Shown: positions 30,950 through 41,842, counted from the first letter of the stretch. The stretch: DNA of 64,000 nt from Lucinisca nassula (GCA_963580285.1 OY757020.1:96599497-96663496); one strand, 5' to 3'. A program made the numbers and translations. Notes: generated from the letters alone by a model not told the origin.

Positions 30950-31200
30950 CCTCGGTATCTCATTCGGATGCGCGTCTGACTTGGGATCAGGAGAACGTGG
31001 GTCCGATACTTGCCGGGGTCGGCAACATTCTGTTGTGGAAACTGATCATGAAATTTGCTCTGGCCTTTCTCTCCTTTCCGCTGTTATCAAGAAGGGCAGT
31101 TGTCATTCTCTGGCGAAAGAATACGCACTGTGCTGGTTAACCGTTACTGTAAAAGACTGCCCAGGAATAGTGCTGATGGGTAAACTGATCAGTTAAAAAA
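30950..31200 (+). mobile_element. Probable tRNA-derived SINE (third family)
   Basis: ATGCGCGTCTGACTTGGGAT, then GGAGAACGTGGGTCCGATAC, looks like a tRNA-like head with a damaged B box. The 3' limits are unclear. Confidence 0.4.
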
Positions 31201-31307
31201 TGACACCCATAGCGGCAATGGAAATGGAGTGTTTTATTGTGCAATAAATCTCAGCGAAGAAGAGCGTGACCGAACAGCCGCAGTTGTAGAACGTCACTCC
31301 TTTTTTT

Positions 31308-33136
31308 AGCTCACCGTCACGTAGTGACGAGGTGAGCTTTTGGGATCACTTTTTGTCCGTCGTCCGTCGTGCGTCCGTGCGTCAGTGCGTCCGTGCGTGC
31401 GTAAACAATTTCTTTAAACGACATCTCCTCCTAAACCACTGATAGGATTTTGACCAAACTTCACAGGAATGATCCTTAGGTGGTCCCCTTTCAAAGTTGT
31501 TCAAATGGTTCCGGTCCATTGCACATCTAGGTCAAAGGAGCCAAAAATAGATTTTTTTCATCAAAAACTTAAAAAATCTTCTTCTCTGAAACCACAAGGC
31601 CTAGGTCTTTGATATTTGGTATGAAGCTTCATCTAGTGGACCCCTACCAAGATTGTTCAAATAATAGTGCTGGGACAAAAAATGCCCCCGCCACGGGGCC
31701 TTTTGGTTTCACATTGGCTTATATAGGGAAAATCTTAAAAGATCTTCTTCTCTGAAACCACAAGGCCCAGGTCTTTGATATTTAGTATGAAGCTTCATCT
31801 AGTGGACCCCTACCAAGATTGTTCAAATTATAGTGCTGGGGCCAAAAATGTCCCCGCCCCGGGGCCCTTTGGTTTTACATAGGCTTATATAGGGAATATC
31901 TTTAAAAATCTTCTTCTCTGAAACCACAAGGCCCAGGACTTTGATATTTGGTATGAAGCTTCATCTAGTGGACCCCTACCAAGATTGTTCAAATTATAGT
32001 GCTGGGACAAAAAATGCCCCCGCCACGGGGCCCTTTGGTTTTACATTGGCTTATATAGGGAAAATCTTCAAAAATCTTCTTCTCTGAAACCACAAGGCCC
32101 AGGTCTTTGATATTTGGTATGAAGCTTCATCTAGTGGACCCCTACCAAGATTGTTCAAATTAAAATGCTGGGGCAAAAAATGCCCCCGCCCCGGGGCCCT
32201 TTGGCTTTACATAGGCTTATATAGGGAAAATCTTTAAAAATCTTCTTCTCTGAAACCACAAGGCCCAGGACTTTGATATTTGGTATGAAGCTTCATCTAG
32301 TGGACCCCTACCAAGATTGTTCAAATTATAGTGCTGGGACAAAAAATGCCCCTGCCACGGGGCCCTTTGGTTTTACATTGGCTTATATAGGGAAAATCTT
32401 TAAAAAACTTCTTCTCTGAAACCGCAAGGCCCAGGTCTTTGATATTTGGTATGAAGCTTCATCTAGTGGACCCCTACCAAGATTGTTCAAATTATAGTGC
32501 TGGGGCCAAAAATGCCCCCGCCTTGGGGCCCTTTGGTTTTACATAGGCTTATATAGGCAAAATCTTTAAAAATCTTCTTCTCTGAAACAGCAAGGCCCAG
32601 GACTTTGATATTTAGAATTAAGCTTCATCTAATGGACCTCTACCAAGATTGTTTGAATTATAGCCCTTGGGCCAAAAATGCCCCCGCCCCGGGGCCCTTT
32701 GGTTTTATGTAGACTTATATAGGGAAAATCTTTAAAAATCTTCTTCTCTGAAACCACAAGGCCTAGGTCTTTTATATTTGGTATGAAGCTTCATCTAGTG
32801 GACCCCTACCAAGATTATTCAAATTATAGTGCTGAGGCCAAAAATGTCCCCCCCCCCCCCCCCCCCCCCCCCCCGGGGCCCTTTGGTTTTACAAAGGCTT
32901 ATATAGGGAAAATCTTTAAATTTAATTTGATTTGTAGCTTCATCGAGTGGACCTTTGCCAAGATTGTTCAAATTATAGCCTTTGTTGATGTTTGGTATGA
33001 AGCTTCACCTATAAGACCTCCCTCAACATTATGCACGTTAAATCCCTGGGGCCAATAATGGCCCTCTCTGGGGCCCACTTGTTACACTATGGATCAGGTG
33101 AGCGATCCAGGGCCATCATGGCCCTCTTGTTTTTTG
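31308..33136. repeat. Long repeat R, hairpin at both ends
   Basis: The 5' head is a near-perfect stem, AGCTCACCGTCAC-GTA-GTGAC-G-AGGTGAGCT, followed by GTCCGTCGTCCGTCG tracts. The 3' end has GGTGAGCGATCCA, the palindrome GGGCCATCATGGCCC (33110-33124; one central base unpaired) and TCTTGTTTTTT. The same head/tail logic as repeat Q but a different sequence and payload. Non-coding. Confidence 0.7.
31560..32900. repeat. 166-bp tandem repeat, eight registered copies
   Basis: AAGCTTCATCTAGTGGACCC starts at 31624, 31790, 31956, 32122, 32288, 32454, 32620 and 32786, exactly 166 bp apart every time. Units alternate between GCTGGGGCCAAAAATG and GCTGGGACAAAAAATG types. The last unit has a C run of about 27 bases at 32848-32874, a likely slippage or assembly weak spot. 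Confidence 0.95.
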
Positions 33137-33289
33137 TATAAGAGTTTGACGGTCCAGTCAATACTATTTTAGGTCATTCTTTTAGCTGTCAACACTTCCT
33201 GTGCAGACCTATTGGCTACGTAAGCGTTTAACTAATAGGCTGCAGTGTGCAAATTCTTTCACCAGAAACTGGCAAGTGCCCTTGACTCA

Positions 33290-33605
33290 GCGTAATGGAT
33301 TTGTTTGTTTGTTTGATTTGATGTTTACGTCCCCGTTAACACTCTATAGGTCATTTTGGAGACGATGCTTCCAATTTTGTAGGACTTTTACCCGACATTG
33401 AGATGAAATGACTTCTCAAGCCCTGTCGGCCAATGAAACCAATACGGTTTACAAGCATGGACGGTCCGACTCGCACTGCTTTGCCTGGGCAGGCTTAGAT
33501 CCTCTAAGCAGTCAACCAGTACTAGTGTGCGGTTGGTTTCAGTTCTGCGTGGAAGCACCTTTTAGCCCATCTATTTCTTCAAGCCCCGATGGCGGGGGCC
33601 GTCGG
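33290..33605 (-). mobile_element. SINE-like family F copy
   Basis: From TTTGTTTGTTTGATTTGATG to AAGCCCCGATGGCGGGGGCC. Imperfect flanking repeats GCGTAATGGA / GCGGAATGGA. Confidence 0.75.
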
Positions 33606-33741
33606 CGGAATGGAGAGAATGACTGTAGAAAAGTTTTAATGATCGATTTCCACGACAGAAAGCTACCGACTCCTGGCAGGTATTGAATCCGCATCCCCCT
33701 GAATCACTTAATTTGTCGGGATTCCTTTTAACATATTACGT

Positions 33742-33990
33742 GCCTTGATAGCTCGGTGTTTAGTGCACTTGCATTTGATGCTAGAGGTCCCAGGTTCGAT
33801 CCCCGGCAGCGGCGATAAAATTTCGATGTCCGAACACGCTCCATTGGCATCATTTGCAGGGATGAATGTCATAAAGGGCATCGTCCTTCGGATCGGGACG
33901 CTATCTGGAGGTCCCATGTGCAGGGAGAGTCATGCCCTATGCAGGTTGAAGACCCCATACCGTAATTACATGATTACTGTGTTGGCTTTC
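33742..33990 (+). mobile_element. tRNA-derived SINE
   Basis: The tRNA-like head begins GCCTTGATAGCTCGGTGTTT (A-box-like TAGCTCGGTG) with a good B box, GGTTCGATCCCC, at 33793. The body contains TTCGGATCGGGACGCTATCT, GAGGTCCCATGTGCAGG and GCAGGTTGAAGACCCC, an arrangement common in marine-invertebrate SINEs. The head lacks acceptor-stem pairing, so it is not a tRNA gene. Confidence 0.8.
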
Positions 33991-34143
33991 ATCCTGCAAA
34001 ACTGGTGTGTATGTAATGTACATCTGCGAGTAATGGTAAGATGTGACCGATCGCAGTATTAGTAGAAAGAAAAGGAAGAAACAGTCGAAAAGTTGGGAGA
34101 ATTTGATGGTATTGTTGAATATGAGTGTGTTAGAATCCAAATA

Positions 34144-37086
34144 CAGGCGAACCCCTTTATGTCAAATTCCAAGGGACTGGAGATACTACTTCGAGTTATC
34201 CGAAGTTCGAGATAGGCAAATCGTGACGTCATCAATATACATGTAGACACTGGGAACCCATGTAAAATCAGCATAACTACAATGTACATGTTCGTTTGCG
34301 GCACGGAAAAACGTGTACATGTAGTCATACTGGTTCAACTGAGTACAGGATCAAAATAAAACACAAGATATTTTTGTTGACTTTGTTTTATTTCCATTTA
34401 AACTAAAATACACATGTATCATGTAAAACGTATAACAAAGCAAGCACAATATACACAAGATCATACACAAATGAACATGTTTTAAGAAACAAACACATAT
34501 CGTTCTAGCACATTTCATCGAGTTTGGTTCAGTTCTACTCCACTAAGTGTCACTTTAGCACTGGTTGGTATAAATTGTCCATTTATCATTGATCACTAAA
34601 TAAGTCTATAGAAAGTCAGTCACATACACATTTCACATCCTAAAAAAGTCGGTAATCACAGACTGCTTAGCACATCTTTTACTTAAATCAATTTGTGTCA
34701 CGCACTTATCAACATGACACAGTTTCTCCAGTATGTCGGTCACGTTCGTCTGTTGCTGCAGAAAGAGTCGTAGTGTATCGCACGCTTTCATGGCCATTTC
34801 AACTGATGGTGGCTCAACAGGGGGTGTGTCGATGTCGTCGGCCCGGTCTTCGTCGTCGTCGTTGTCGCTGGGTGTCACGGTCCTGGCGGCGACGATATCG
34901 TCGATGATGGCGTCCTCTGTCAGTTCCTCACATGTTGGGAGGTCGTCGTCGACAGCAACGTAGTCGTTCATTGTGACGGTAGCGCCGATGAGCCTAGCAA
35001 GTGGTAGATCGTCGAGGGGGTCGTCTTCGTCGTCGTTGGTCTCAGTGTTGACAGCTTCTGGTACGTCGGACATCTTGAACCCAGCTTTCTTGTAGCAGTT
35101 AGCTATCGTTGTCTCGCTCACGTTGTTCCATGCTCGCTGGAGAAAGTGCATGGCATCTAGCACGGAGATTTTGTCCATCTCTCTCTTTCTCTCGATAGCT
35201 CGGAGGTGGCGGGCGATGACGAGCTTTCTGTAGTGATGTTTGAGGTTTTGGATCACACCTTGATCCATTGGTTGTGTCTTGCTTGTCGTGTTCGGCGGTA
35301 GGAAGAATAACGTCACGTTCATCAGACCTTTCACCTTCGGATGGGCGGGACAATTGTCGACGATTAACGCACATTTTCGCCGTTGTCTCTGGCACGCCTT
35401 GTTGAATTTTGTAACCCACTTCACAAAGATCTCGCTGGTCATCCAGGCTTTCTTGTTCGCATCATACTCTGTAGGGAACGATTTCACGTTGTTGAAACAT
35501 CTAGGCTTTGCAGACTTGCCAAGGACCAGTAACGGACGCTTGTCGGTACCGGACATGTTCGCACACACCATAGCCGTTAGTCTCTCTTTGCTCTGTTTAC
35601 CCCCGTGGCAGTCTTTATTCTTGAACTCGAGCGTCTTGTCTGGTAAACAGCGGAAGAACAGGCCCGTTTCGTCAGCGTTGTAGACATTCTCAGGTGAATA
35701 TTCTTTCAGAATAATGGAAAGAGTCCGGTGCCACTCTTCCATTTGGTCACTACCAGTGTCAACGGAATTTGCTTCACCGCAAATTTTCTTGAACGAAATG
35801 CCATGTCTGTCTTTGAAACGATCGAGCCAACCATTAGAGCATTTGAATTCCCCTTTGGGAACCCCTAACTTTTCAGCGAGCTCTCCGGCCTTTTCCATCA
35901 TAACAGGGCCAGAAATGGGCACGTCATGATCACGTGCAACCTTAAACCATTTCAGAAGAGCCTCCTCCACCTCGGGATACCCGGCGGCACGCAGCTTCTT
36001 GCGTTTGGCGCTGAATTCACCATTCAGGAAGGCATTCTTTATGTTGTCAGCATTCTTCAACCACGTAGATAAGGTGCTCTGGGCCAGTCCATAGTGGTCG
36101 GTGATCTGTTTCTTGGATCGAAGCCCCTTCTCAACCTCCATTATCACTTCGTATTTCAGCTCCAGCGACTTGTTGTCTAATTTTCGCTTCACCCCTTTCC
36201 TTGCTGATCCAGTTATCCCCCCGGAGACGGGTCCTTGGCTGGATTGCTCAGCAACAGGAGTGAAGTTCACCGATCTAACTATCCCCCCAGGGCCAGACCC
36301 GGGTCCTTCATTAGATTGCTCGGCATTAGACAGCGTAGACATCATAAAGGTTTTATCACGAATGATATTGAGCATGCGATAAAATCGCATTAAATATCTT
36401 CTGTATGAGTTACTCATTTATGACACTAATTTTGAGACAGTTGCCAAACAAATTAAAGACTGTTTATAACCCCTCTCCCCAAAGGACGCCGCTTAACAGT
36501 GCTCAGTTAATTAAATATCAAAGGTGCCGCTAATTGCTCGAAGGTTCGAATCGAACACACCTATTCTATTCTATTCACCTATGACGTATACACAAAACAA
36601 TCGAGGTCAATTAGTCTACACAACAGCTGATCAGTGTGTCGGCATCAATTACACTAATTAATCGGACATTGTTTGCAATAATGGATTAATCTGTTCTTAG
36701 TTAAAGGATATTGATCGATCAATGAAAGGTATATTTCTTTGATTTAAAATTCCTTTCATTTATCAACTCATTTGTAAGACTTTTGTACTGTCAAACTTAG
36801 GAATTTACGTGACCGTTGGTGATTGGCAACACATTTTAATGGCGCCGGTTCAAATTTTCGGCCAAAAATTTTGACTTCGACACAAGCGTTAGTAAATATT
36901 ATGGCAAACTGCTTTTGGGGAATAGAAAATCTCTTCGAAATAACAGAGTCTTCATGTTAACCGAGTTCGACACAAACGGGGTCGAAATGCAATAAATATA
37001 TAGGGAAAATGCTCGGGAATGGGAGATCACTTCGACATAAGTGGTTCTATCGAGATATGCAAGTTTGAAATACCGAGGTTCGCCTG
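34144..37086 (-). mobile_element. Tigger/pogo DNA transposon, structurally complete
   Basis: 2,943 bp starting CAGGCGAACC and ending GGTTCGCCTG, with TA on each side (34142-34143, 37087-37088). The subterminal parts have repeated TTCGA words (CTTCGAGTTATCCGAAGTTC at left; CACTTCGACATAAGTGG at right), possible transposase sites. One uninterrupted transposase gene lies on the minus strand. Ends, target and gene together suggest a recent, possibly active copy. Confidence 0.93.
34633..36417 (-). CDS. Tigger-type transposase (CENP-B HTH plus DDE_1)
   Basis: 594 codons, ATG at 36417 and stop at 34633. Another Met near residue 25 (MMSTLSNAEQ) could be the real start, since the first residues look unlike the family. 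Domains: a CENP-B-type N-terminal HTH at about residues 70-120 (LELKYEVIMEVEKG, LAQSTLSTWLKN), a second CENP-B HTH at about 140-220 (EEALLKWFKVAR, SNGWLDRFKDRHGI), and a DDE_1 nuclease. Catalytic aspartates are D249 (YNADETG), D354 (LIVDNCPAH) and D385 (QPMDQGVI), with 30 residues between the last two. An acidic tail follows residue 465 (NDDEDDPLDD). It cuts and pastes the element at TA sites in the nucleus. No internal stop or frameshift. Confidence 0.93.
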   Translation of the reverse strand: MSNSYRRYLMRFYRMLNIIRDKTFMMSTLSNAEQSNEGPGSGPGGIVRSVNFTPVAEQSSQGPVSGGITGSARKGVKRKLDNKSLELKYEVIMEVEKGLRSKKQITDHYGLAQSTLSTWLKNADNIKNAFLNGEFSAKRKKLRAAGYPEVEEALLKWFKVARDHDVPISGPVMMEKAGELAEKLGVPKGEFKCSNGWLDRFKDRHGISFKKICGEANSVDTGSDQMEEWHRTLSIILKEYSPENVYNADETGLFFRCLPDKTLEFKNKDCHGGKQSKERLTAMVCANMSGTDKRPLLVLGKSAKPRCFNNVKSFPTEYDANKKAWMTSEIFVKWVTKFNKACQRQRRKCALIVDNCPAHPKVKGLMNVTLFFLPPNTTSKTQPMDQGVIQNLKHHYRKLVIARHLRAIERKREMDKISVLDAMHFLQRAWNNVSETTIANCYKKAGFKMSDVPEAVNTETNDDEDDPLDDLPLARLIGATVTMNDYVAVDDDLPTCEELTEDAIIDDIVAARTVTPSDNDDDEDRADDIDTPPVEPPSVEMAMKACDTLRLFLQQQTNVTDILEKLCHVDKCVTQIDLSKRCAKQSVITDFFRM

Positions 37087-37094
37087 TAGATCAG

Positions 37095-37503
37095 CTCCAG
37101 TTTGTGAACCATTGCAAAAAAAAATCACAGTTCAAGCTGCCAGTTACTTTAAAGTAGATACACCAATCGTGGTTTAGTCTTCTTTACAAATGCCTCCAAA
37201 CTGTGATTTATTACTCAACAAATCACATAGAATATGATAAAATAGAGTCATTTCTCATATAACTTGTCTTGACGATAACAAGACTGTGAGCTAAGGGGTG
37301 GGAGTGTTTCGCCCTCTCAAGATTATTTCATTTATTTCTATCAAAATGCTAATCTGTGATGGGCGAAAACTGGAGTACCCAGATAAGAACCTGATAGCCG
37401 TTGTTTTTTTACATGCCCGAGTGAAACCCAACAGCGGTGAGAGACCAAATCATTGCTCTTGCAAGGGAGACTCTCATCGTCTTCCTTATCTCTAGAACTA
37501 ACG

Positions 37504-37534
<31 letters not shown>

Positions 37535-37548
37535 GACATAGTTAGGTA
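37095..37548. other. Family Z fragment and poly(T) tract
   Basis: 37105-37250 has AACTGTGATTTATTACTCAA with CAAATCACAT, as in the Z copies at 5640 and 59290. 37505-37530 is a run of about 26 T. No gene. Confidence 0.45.
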
Positions 37549-37824
37549 TCATCGCGAAAACATGTCTAAATAATTCTGACCCCCTTTAACCCCACTTTCA
37601 TACAGTAAAACTGGGGTTTAGAGGGGTAAACGTTATTTTCTTTATTCTGCTCTATAACACAGCCAGTGGTACTCGTTAGAACCGCCTCGATCAGGCGGTT
37701 CCAATGTGTATCCATAATCCATATTTTGAGCAGAAATAAGAAAACTATCACGTTTTTACACTGAAAAATTTCAATTTGGTGGTAAAATTATCCTATATAT
37801 TTGAATAGGCGTGCTTCCGTAATG
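37549..37824. mobile_element. Family A MITE
   Basis: CATCGCGAAAACATGTCTA to GGCGTGCTTCCGTAATG. Core I TTAGAACCGCCTCGATCAGG at about 37677. Confidence 0.7.
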
Positions 37825-38030
37825 TTTTTACACATCTAGTTCAAATGTAAACTACTGGTGCTCGTAAGAACAGCCACAATTAGCCTATTCCTTACGAGAT
37901 CCATAAATCGGTACATGTAAGCTTCTGTCTAAAAATAAGAGAACTAATGAATATCCCCAATCCTCGTAAGCCCCACTGCTTTATATAAGCTAGGTGTTTA
38001 TCTCACGGACCTGTCCACCTGACGGACACA
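37825..38030. repeat. Family B-related fragment
   Basis: GGTGCTCGTAAGAACAGCC and a decayed partner, then AAAATAAGAGAACTAATGAA and ATATAAGC. It abuts the family A copy. Confidence 0.45.
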
Positions 38031-38465
38031 CGTGCTCGGCTACGGTTGCTGTAGATACTGATTCGGATGTTTTCCTTTTTCCCTTCCTGTCCTTGAAATT
38101 TGGATTCCGCCAGCCTTTAAAACAACGATCTGGTCGAAAGAAGTGAATTCTTCAACAGAACATCAAACCAAAAAAAGAAAAAAATATATAAATATATATA
38201 TTGCATTTGGGAACATATCACGAGGAGTACCTTATACTCATTATATGCCTGTTTATTGCAACTTCAAGTAAGGCATTTTACCGTAATGGTCCTGTTTCCG
38301 TGCTGGGGTATATTAGTTGCACATGCAAATTGAAAATCCAACCGTCATGAAAAAAGATTGGGTCAAATGATACATGTTAAGCTGCCCGAAAGTTGGCGAG
38401 GCATGTTAGAAAGGTGAAATTTTGATAGGGGAAGGAAAAACGACCTAATGAAAAATTGTCAGTAA

Positions 38466-38497
<32 letters not shown>

Positions 38498-38912
38498 TTA
38501 ATATACAACCAATATCATATGAATAAATATAAACTTGAACCACTCGGAGTATTTCTACGGACATTCGGAATATTAGCCCCGGGCATTATTGACCAAACAT
38601 TACCTGTATAGTTGTTCGGAAAACTCCGAGTATACTCGATATTTCGCGGAGCGTTTGGGAGTGGTTTGTTTCCTCATTCCGAGTGTTTTGATGAAAATAT
38701 GCGGAGTGGTTTGGAGTACTGTGAAAATTGCATTCAGAGTGAAAAAGAAAACTGGCTTTTATGCGCGACCTGTAGTGTATATAATGAATACATTTTTGGG
38801 AACAATCTTGAAACCATGCAATATCCAAAAGGGAAATAACTATTGAGTCATCCTGTCTGCTTTCCTGTATACACTGACTGAACTATTTCATACATTGTAG
38901 CTGCTTGTTATA
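38031..38912. other. No gene recognised
   Basis: Holds an (AAT)n microsatellite at about 38467-38492 and the TCGGAGTG repeat shared with 24530-24700 (38530-38720). The open frame at 38589-38846 lies on this repeat and shows no domain. Confidence 0.45.
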
Positions 38913-39364
38913 TCCCCGGCATACGAAGTATGCAATGGGGGTATATAGTTTTTGTCTTTTCCGTCTGTCTGTGTGTCCGTAAACAATTATTTTGTCAAAA
39001 ATATCTCAGGAACTGCTTCACATAGAAACTTGAAATTTTGCACACATGATCAGTATGACTACTTGTATTGTGGGAAAGAAAATAAGGGCCAAGGGGTCAG
39101 GCTTTTTAGAGTTATTTCCCTTTGTAGTTCTTGCTGTTTAATAGTGTATATTTTTATTTTGTGTCAAAGATTTCTCAATAACTACTGTACATAGAAACAT
39201 GAAATTTTGCAAACATGATCAGTATGACTAGTTGTATTGTGGGAAAGAAAATAAGGGCCAAGGGGTCAGGCCTTTTAGAGTTATTTCCCTTTGTAGTTCT
39301 TGTTTCAGCTGAGGTGATGGCACTGGCCGGGGGTATACATGCCCTACTGGGCACTTTTGTCTAG
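38913..39364. mobile_element. Non-autonomous Helitron-like element (452 bp)
   Basis: Starts TCCCCGGC after an A and ends CTAG before a T, the Helitron 5'-TC...CTRR-3' pattern in an A|T target. The 3' stem TGCCC-TACT-GGGCA (39340-39353) lies seven bases before CTAG. A 5' hairpin GCATAC-GAA-GTATGC is at 38919-38933. The interior is two units of about 169 bp with TTGCACACATGATCAGTATG. No Rep/helicase. Confidence 0.7.
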
Positions 39365-39434
39365 TTAGAACTGCCTCAATGAAGTGGTTCTTACGAGCAC
39401 CAGCAATATATCAAGTTGAGGAGGAAATTCTCTC

Positions 39435-39805
39435 CTTAACCCATTCTAGGGTGGGGAAACCCCTAAAGGAGAAGCCTCTCAAATAGCACAGGCCCAGATC
39501 AGACACTGCAAAATATGGCGTCTGATCAGGGTCACTGGATTTTCTGTCAAAAACGGAACAAAATTGTAAAAATAGGCCTGACACCCCTTTATAGGTTAAT
39601 CCATTCTTACCTAGAAACCGGTAAAAGGGACATAGACAAACAATGTCTATCCTGATCAGATGCTGCATTATGTGGCATCTGATCAGTGTCCACACTGTGC
39701 GTAAACAGGATTTTCCATCTTAAAAAGAATGAAGATAATAGATCAAACCCACTTAAATAACAAATGGACTTGTCCAATATACAATATAAAACTAACATTT
39801 AGAAA
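39435..39805. mobile_element. Two family E-type MITEs side by side
   Basis: The first begins TTAACCCATTCTAGGGTGGG and carries CAGACACTGCAAAATATGGC. The second begins at about 39595 (GGTTAATCCATTCTTACCTA) with core II GATGCTGCATTATGTGGC. They meet at a TTAA-like junction. Confidence 0.55.
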
Positions 39806-40370
39806 CAAGCCCTTATGTCCAGATCAGGTGAGTATTTGGTGATAATTAATGCACTGCATGCTGGGAATTTTTTCGCAGCAGACGATATCTTGAAATATTT
39901 TTCTAAATTTCCCGGAAAACAGGATTTGACATCACATGCAAATTGTCTCCTATGGAGACAATTTGCATGCGATGTCAAGTCCTGTTTTGGGGAAAAATAG
40001 AAAAATATCAACAATTTGTCGTCTGCAGAATTAGCCGAGAGAGTGTTAAAGGTTTCTCCATATAAACTTGTGTTGTGGGTAATCTTCAGTGGATTTTGTT
40101 TGAGGGCTTGCAATCAGAGGATGTAACAAAAATTTCCCATGTAAAAATTTGTTGTCCGCTGAATTAGCCCAGAGAGTGTTTAAGGTTAACGGTTTCTCCA
40201 TGTAAACTTGCGTTGTGGGTAATCTTCAGTGTACTTTGTTTGAGGGCTTGCAATCAGAGAGGATGTAACAAAAATTTCCCATGTAAAAATTTGCAGAAAA
40301 CACATTCCTCTTGTATTGATTTTGCATGCATTCTGTTCCGATAGAGGGTAGAATTTAGTTCAGAACCTTT
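39806..40370. repeat. Family AA: long hairpin plus 129-bp direct repeats
   Basis: 39916-39988 is a strong hairpin (AACAGGATTTGACATCACAT with its near-complete complement; centre about 39952). The flanking sequence GAATTAGCCGAGAGAGTGTT to AATTTCCCATGTAAAAATTT recurs about 129-135 bp later. Confidence 0.6.
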
Positions 40371-40375
40371 GTTTT

Positions 40376-41842
40376 TTAGCTCACATGAGAATCATTACGT
40401 AAACACGCCTATACAAATACATTGTCACCTTTATCGTCGAAAAAATGAAAATTTTATGATGAAAAATTGTCATATTTTTCTTATTTCTGCTCAAAATATA
40501 GATAGAGGGTACTCGTTAGAACCACCTCATCGAGGCGGTTCTCATGAGTACCCACAATCTATATTTTAGAGCAGAAATAAGGTATACTCCCTGAAACCCC
40601 AGTTTTACTATATAAAAGTGGGGTTCAAGGGGTCAAAATTATATAGGCCTGTTTTCGTGATGATGAAGAGCTCATTCTATGCTATTGTGATCTGTCAGTG
40701 TCTGCCTTGTGTTGTGCATTGTATGTCATGCAACTTCTCCCTAACCCTCTGGCCAGTTTTACTCAAACTTCACAGGAATGTTGCCTATATACCGTACTTA
40801 TCCTATAAGAATCTTATATGGGTGTGAGGGCTGGATTGAAAAATCCCTCCCGAGTGTCACTGTCCGGCATCACGAGGCTTGCCGAGTGATGCCGGACAGT
40901 GATCCCTCGTCCGCCATATTGTGATAACACTGCAAGAATGTGTAGTGACGTCACGTAACGTGCTGTGACGTCAACCTTAACGGCGGCGCATACAAGGTCG
41001 TATTCAACCAGTGCATTTGTCAAACAAGCGATTATATTCGATTTTGGGTCGGAACACCAGGGTCAGAACATAAATTTCTATCCCAGGGTAAAATCACGGA
41101 TTTCCTTGTCTGGTGTGCAAGAATAAATATTCCGACATCTCAACTCCTTACTAGACTTGTTCTACAATTTGAATAAGTACATTTTACTATCCCATGTTGT
41201 GTCTAATAACGGCTGGATAAATGGGAAACAGTGAAGACCCTGATGTTTGCTCAGGCCTGTCTGTCGGACTACATAAGGTAAATACTGAAGCTCCCTATGA
41301 AAAAATAACAAAAAAAAAATAAAAAAATAAAATCTTTCTGTTCCAATGAAAATAATGGCTGCCAGAGCTAAAAATAGAAAAAAAAAACTGCTCTACCGAA
41401 GCAGCTAAAATCAGGTTCTGCTTCACTGAACAAGATGGCCGAGTTAAAAATAGAAAAATCTTTAAATGATAACTTCTATACCTTTGGACTAATTTCATTC
41501 AAACTTTGCAGATGCATTAGTAACCCTCTGTCAGAATTGTTACGTGCCAATGAACAAGATGGCTGCCAGACTTAAAAGTAGAAAAATCTTCCAATGACAA
41601 CTCTTCTTAAACCCTTAGGCCAGTTACAGTGAAATTTCACTAGAATGTTGCTAGGTGACCCGCTATCAAACTACCTAAAGCAGTATTGTACCAGGGAATA
41701 AGATGGATGTTGGTGCTTAATACAGAACATTATCACGTCCTAAGTCAGTGATTTGCATGGCTTCAGAAGCTACGTCACATCTTTTAGTCAAATCACATCT
41801 TTTAGTCAGGTGAGCAATTCAGGACCATCTTTTCTCTCTTGT
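40376..41842. repeat. Long repeat S (AGCTCAC head, GGTGAGC tail)
   Basis: Head TTTTTTAGCTCACATGAGAA, tail GTCAGGTGAGCAATTCAGGA with CTCTCTTGT. Internal units have AAGATGGCTGCCAGA and AGAAAAATCTTCCAATGAC. A family A element (40392-40663) and family M sequence (41125-41290) lie inside. Confidence 0.55.
40392..40663. mobile_element. Family A MITE inside repeat S
   Basis: CATTACGTAAACACGCCTAT to GGCCTGTTTTCGTGATG. Core I ACTCGTTAGAACCACCTCA and its complement at about 40512-40550. Confidence 0.75.

Noticed and set aside
31560..32900. CRISPR-like regularly spaced repeats
   Set aside because: The units are 166 bp and contiguous with no unique spacers, and the DNA is plainly eukaryotic.
33742..33816. 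Candidate tRNA gene
   Set aside because: Good A- and B-box-like words but no acceptor-stem pairing, and a SINE body follows, so it was called a tRNA-derived SINE.
35099..36382. Plus-strand open frames inside the Tigger element
   Set aside because: Shadows of the minus-strand transposase gene.
38589..38846. Open frames near the TCGGAGTG repeat as a possible host exon
   Set aside because: The same sequence type recurs at 24530-24700, so it is repeat-derived. No splice signals or domain.
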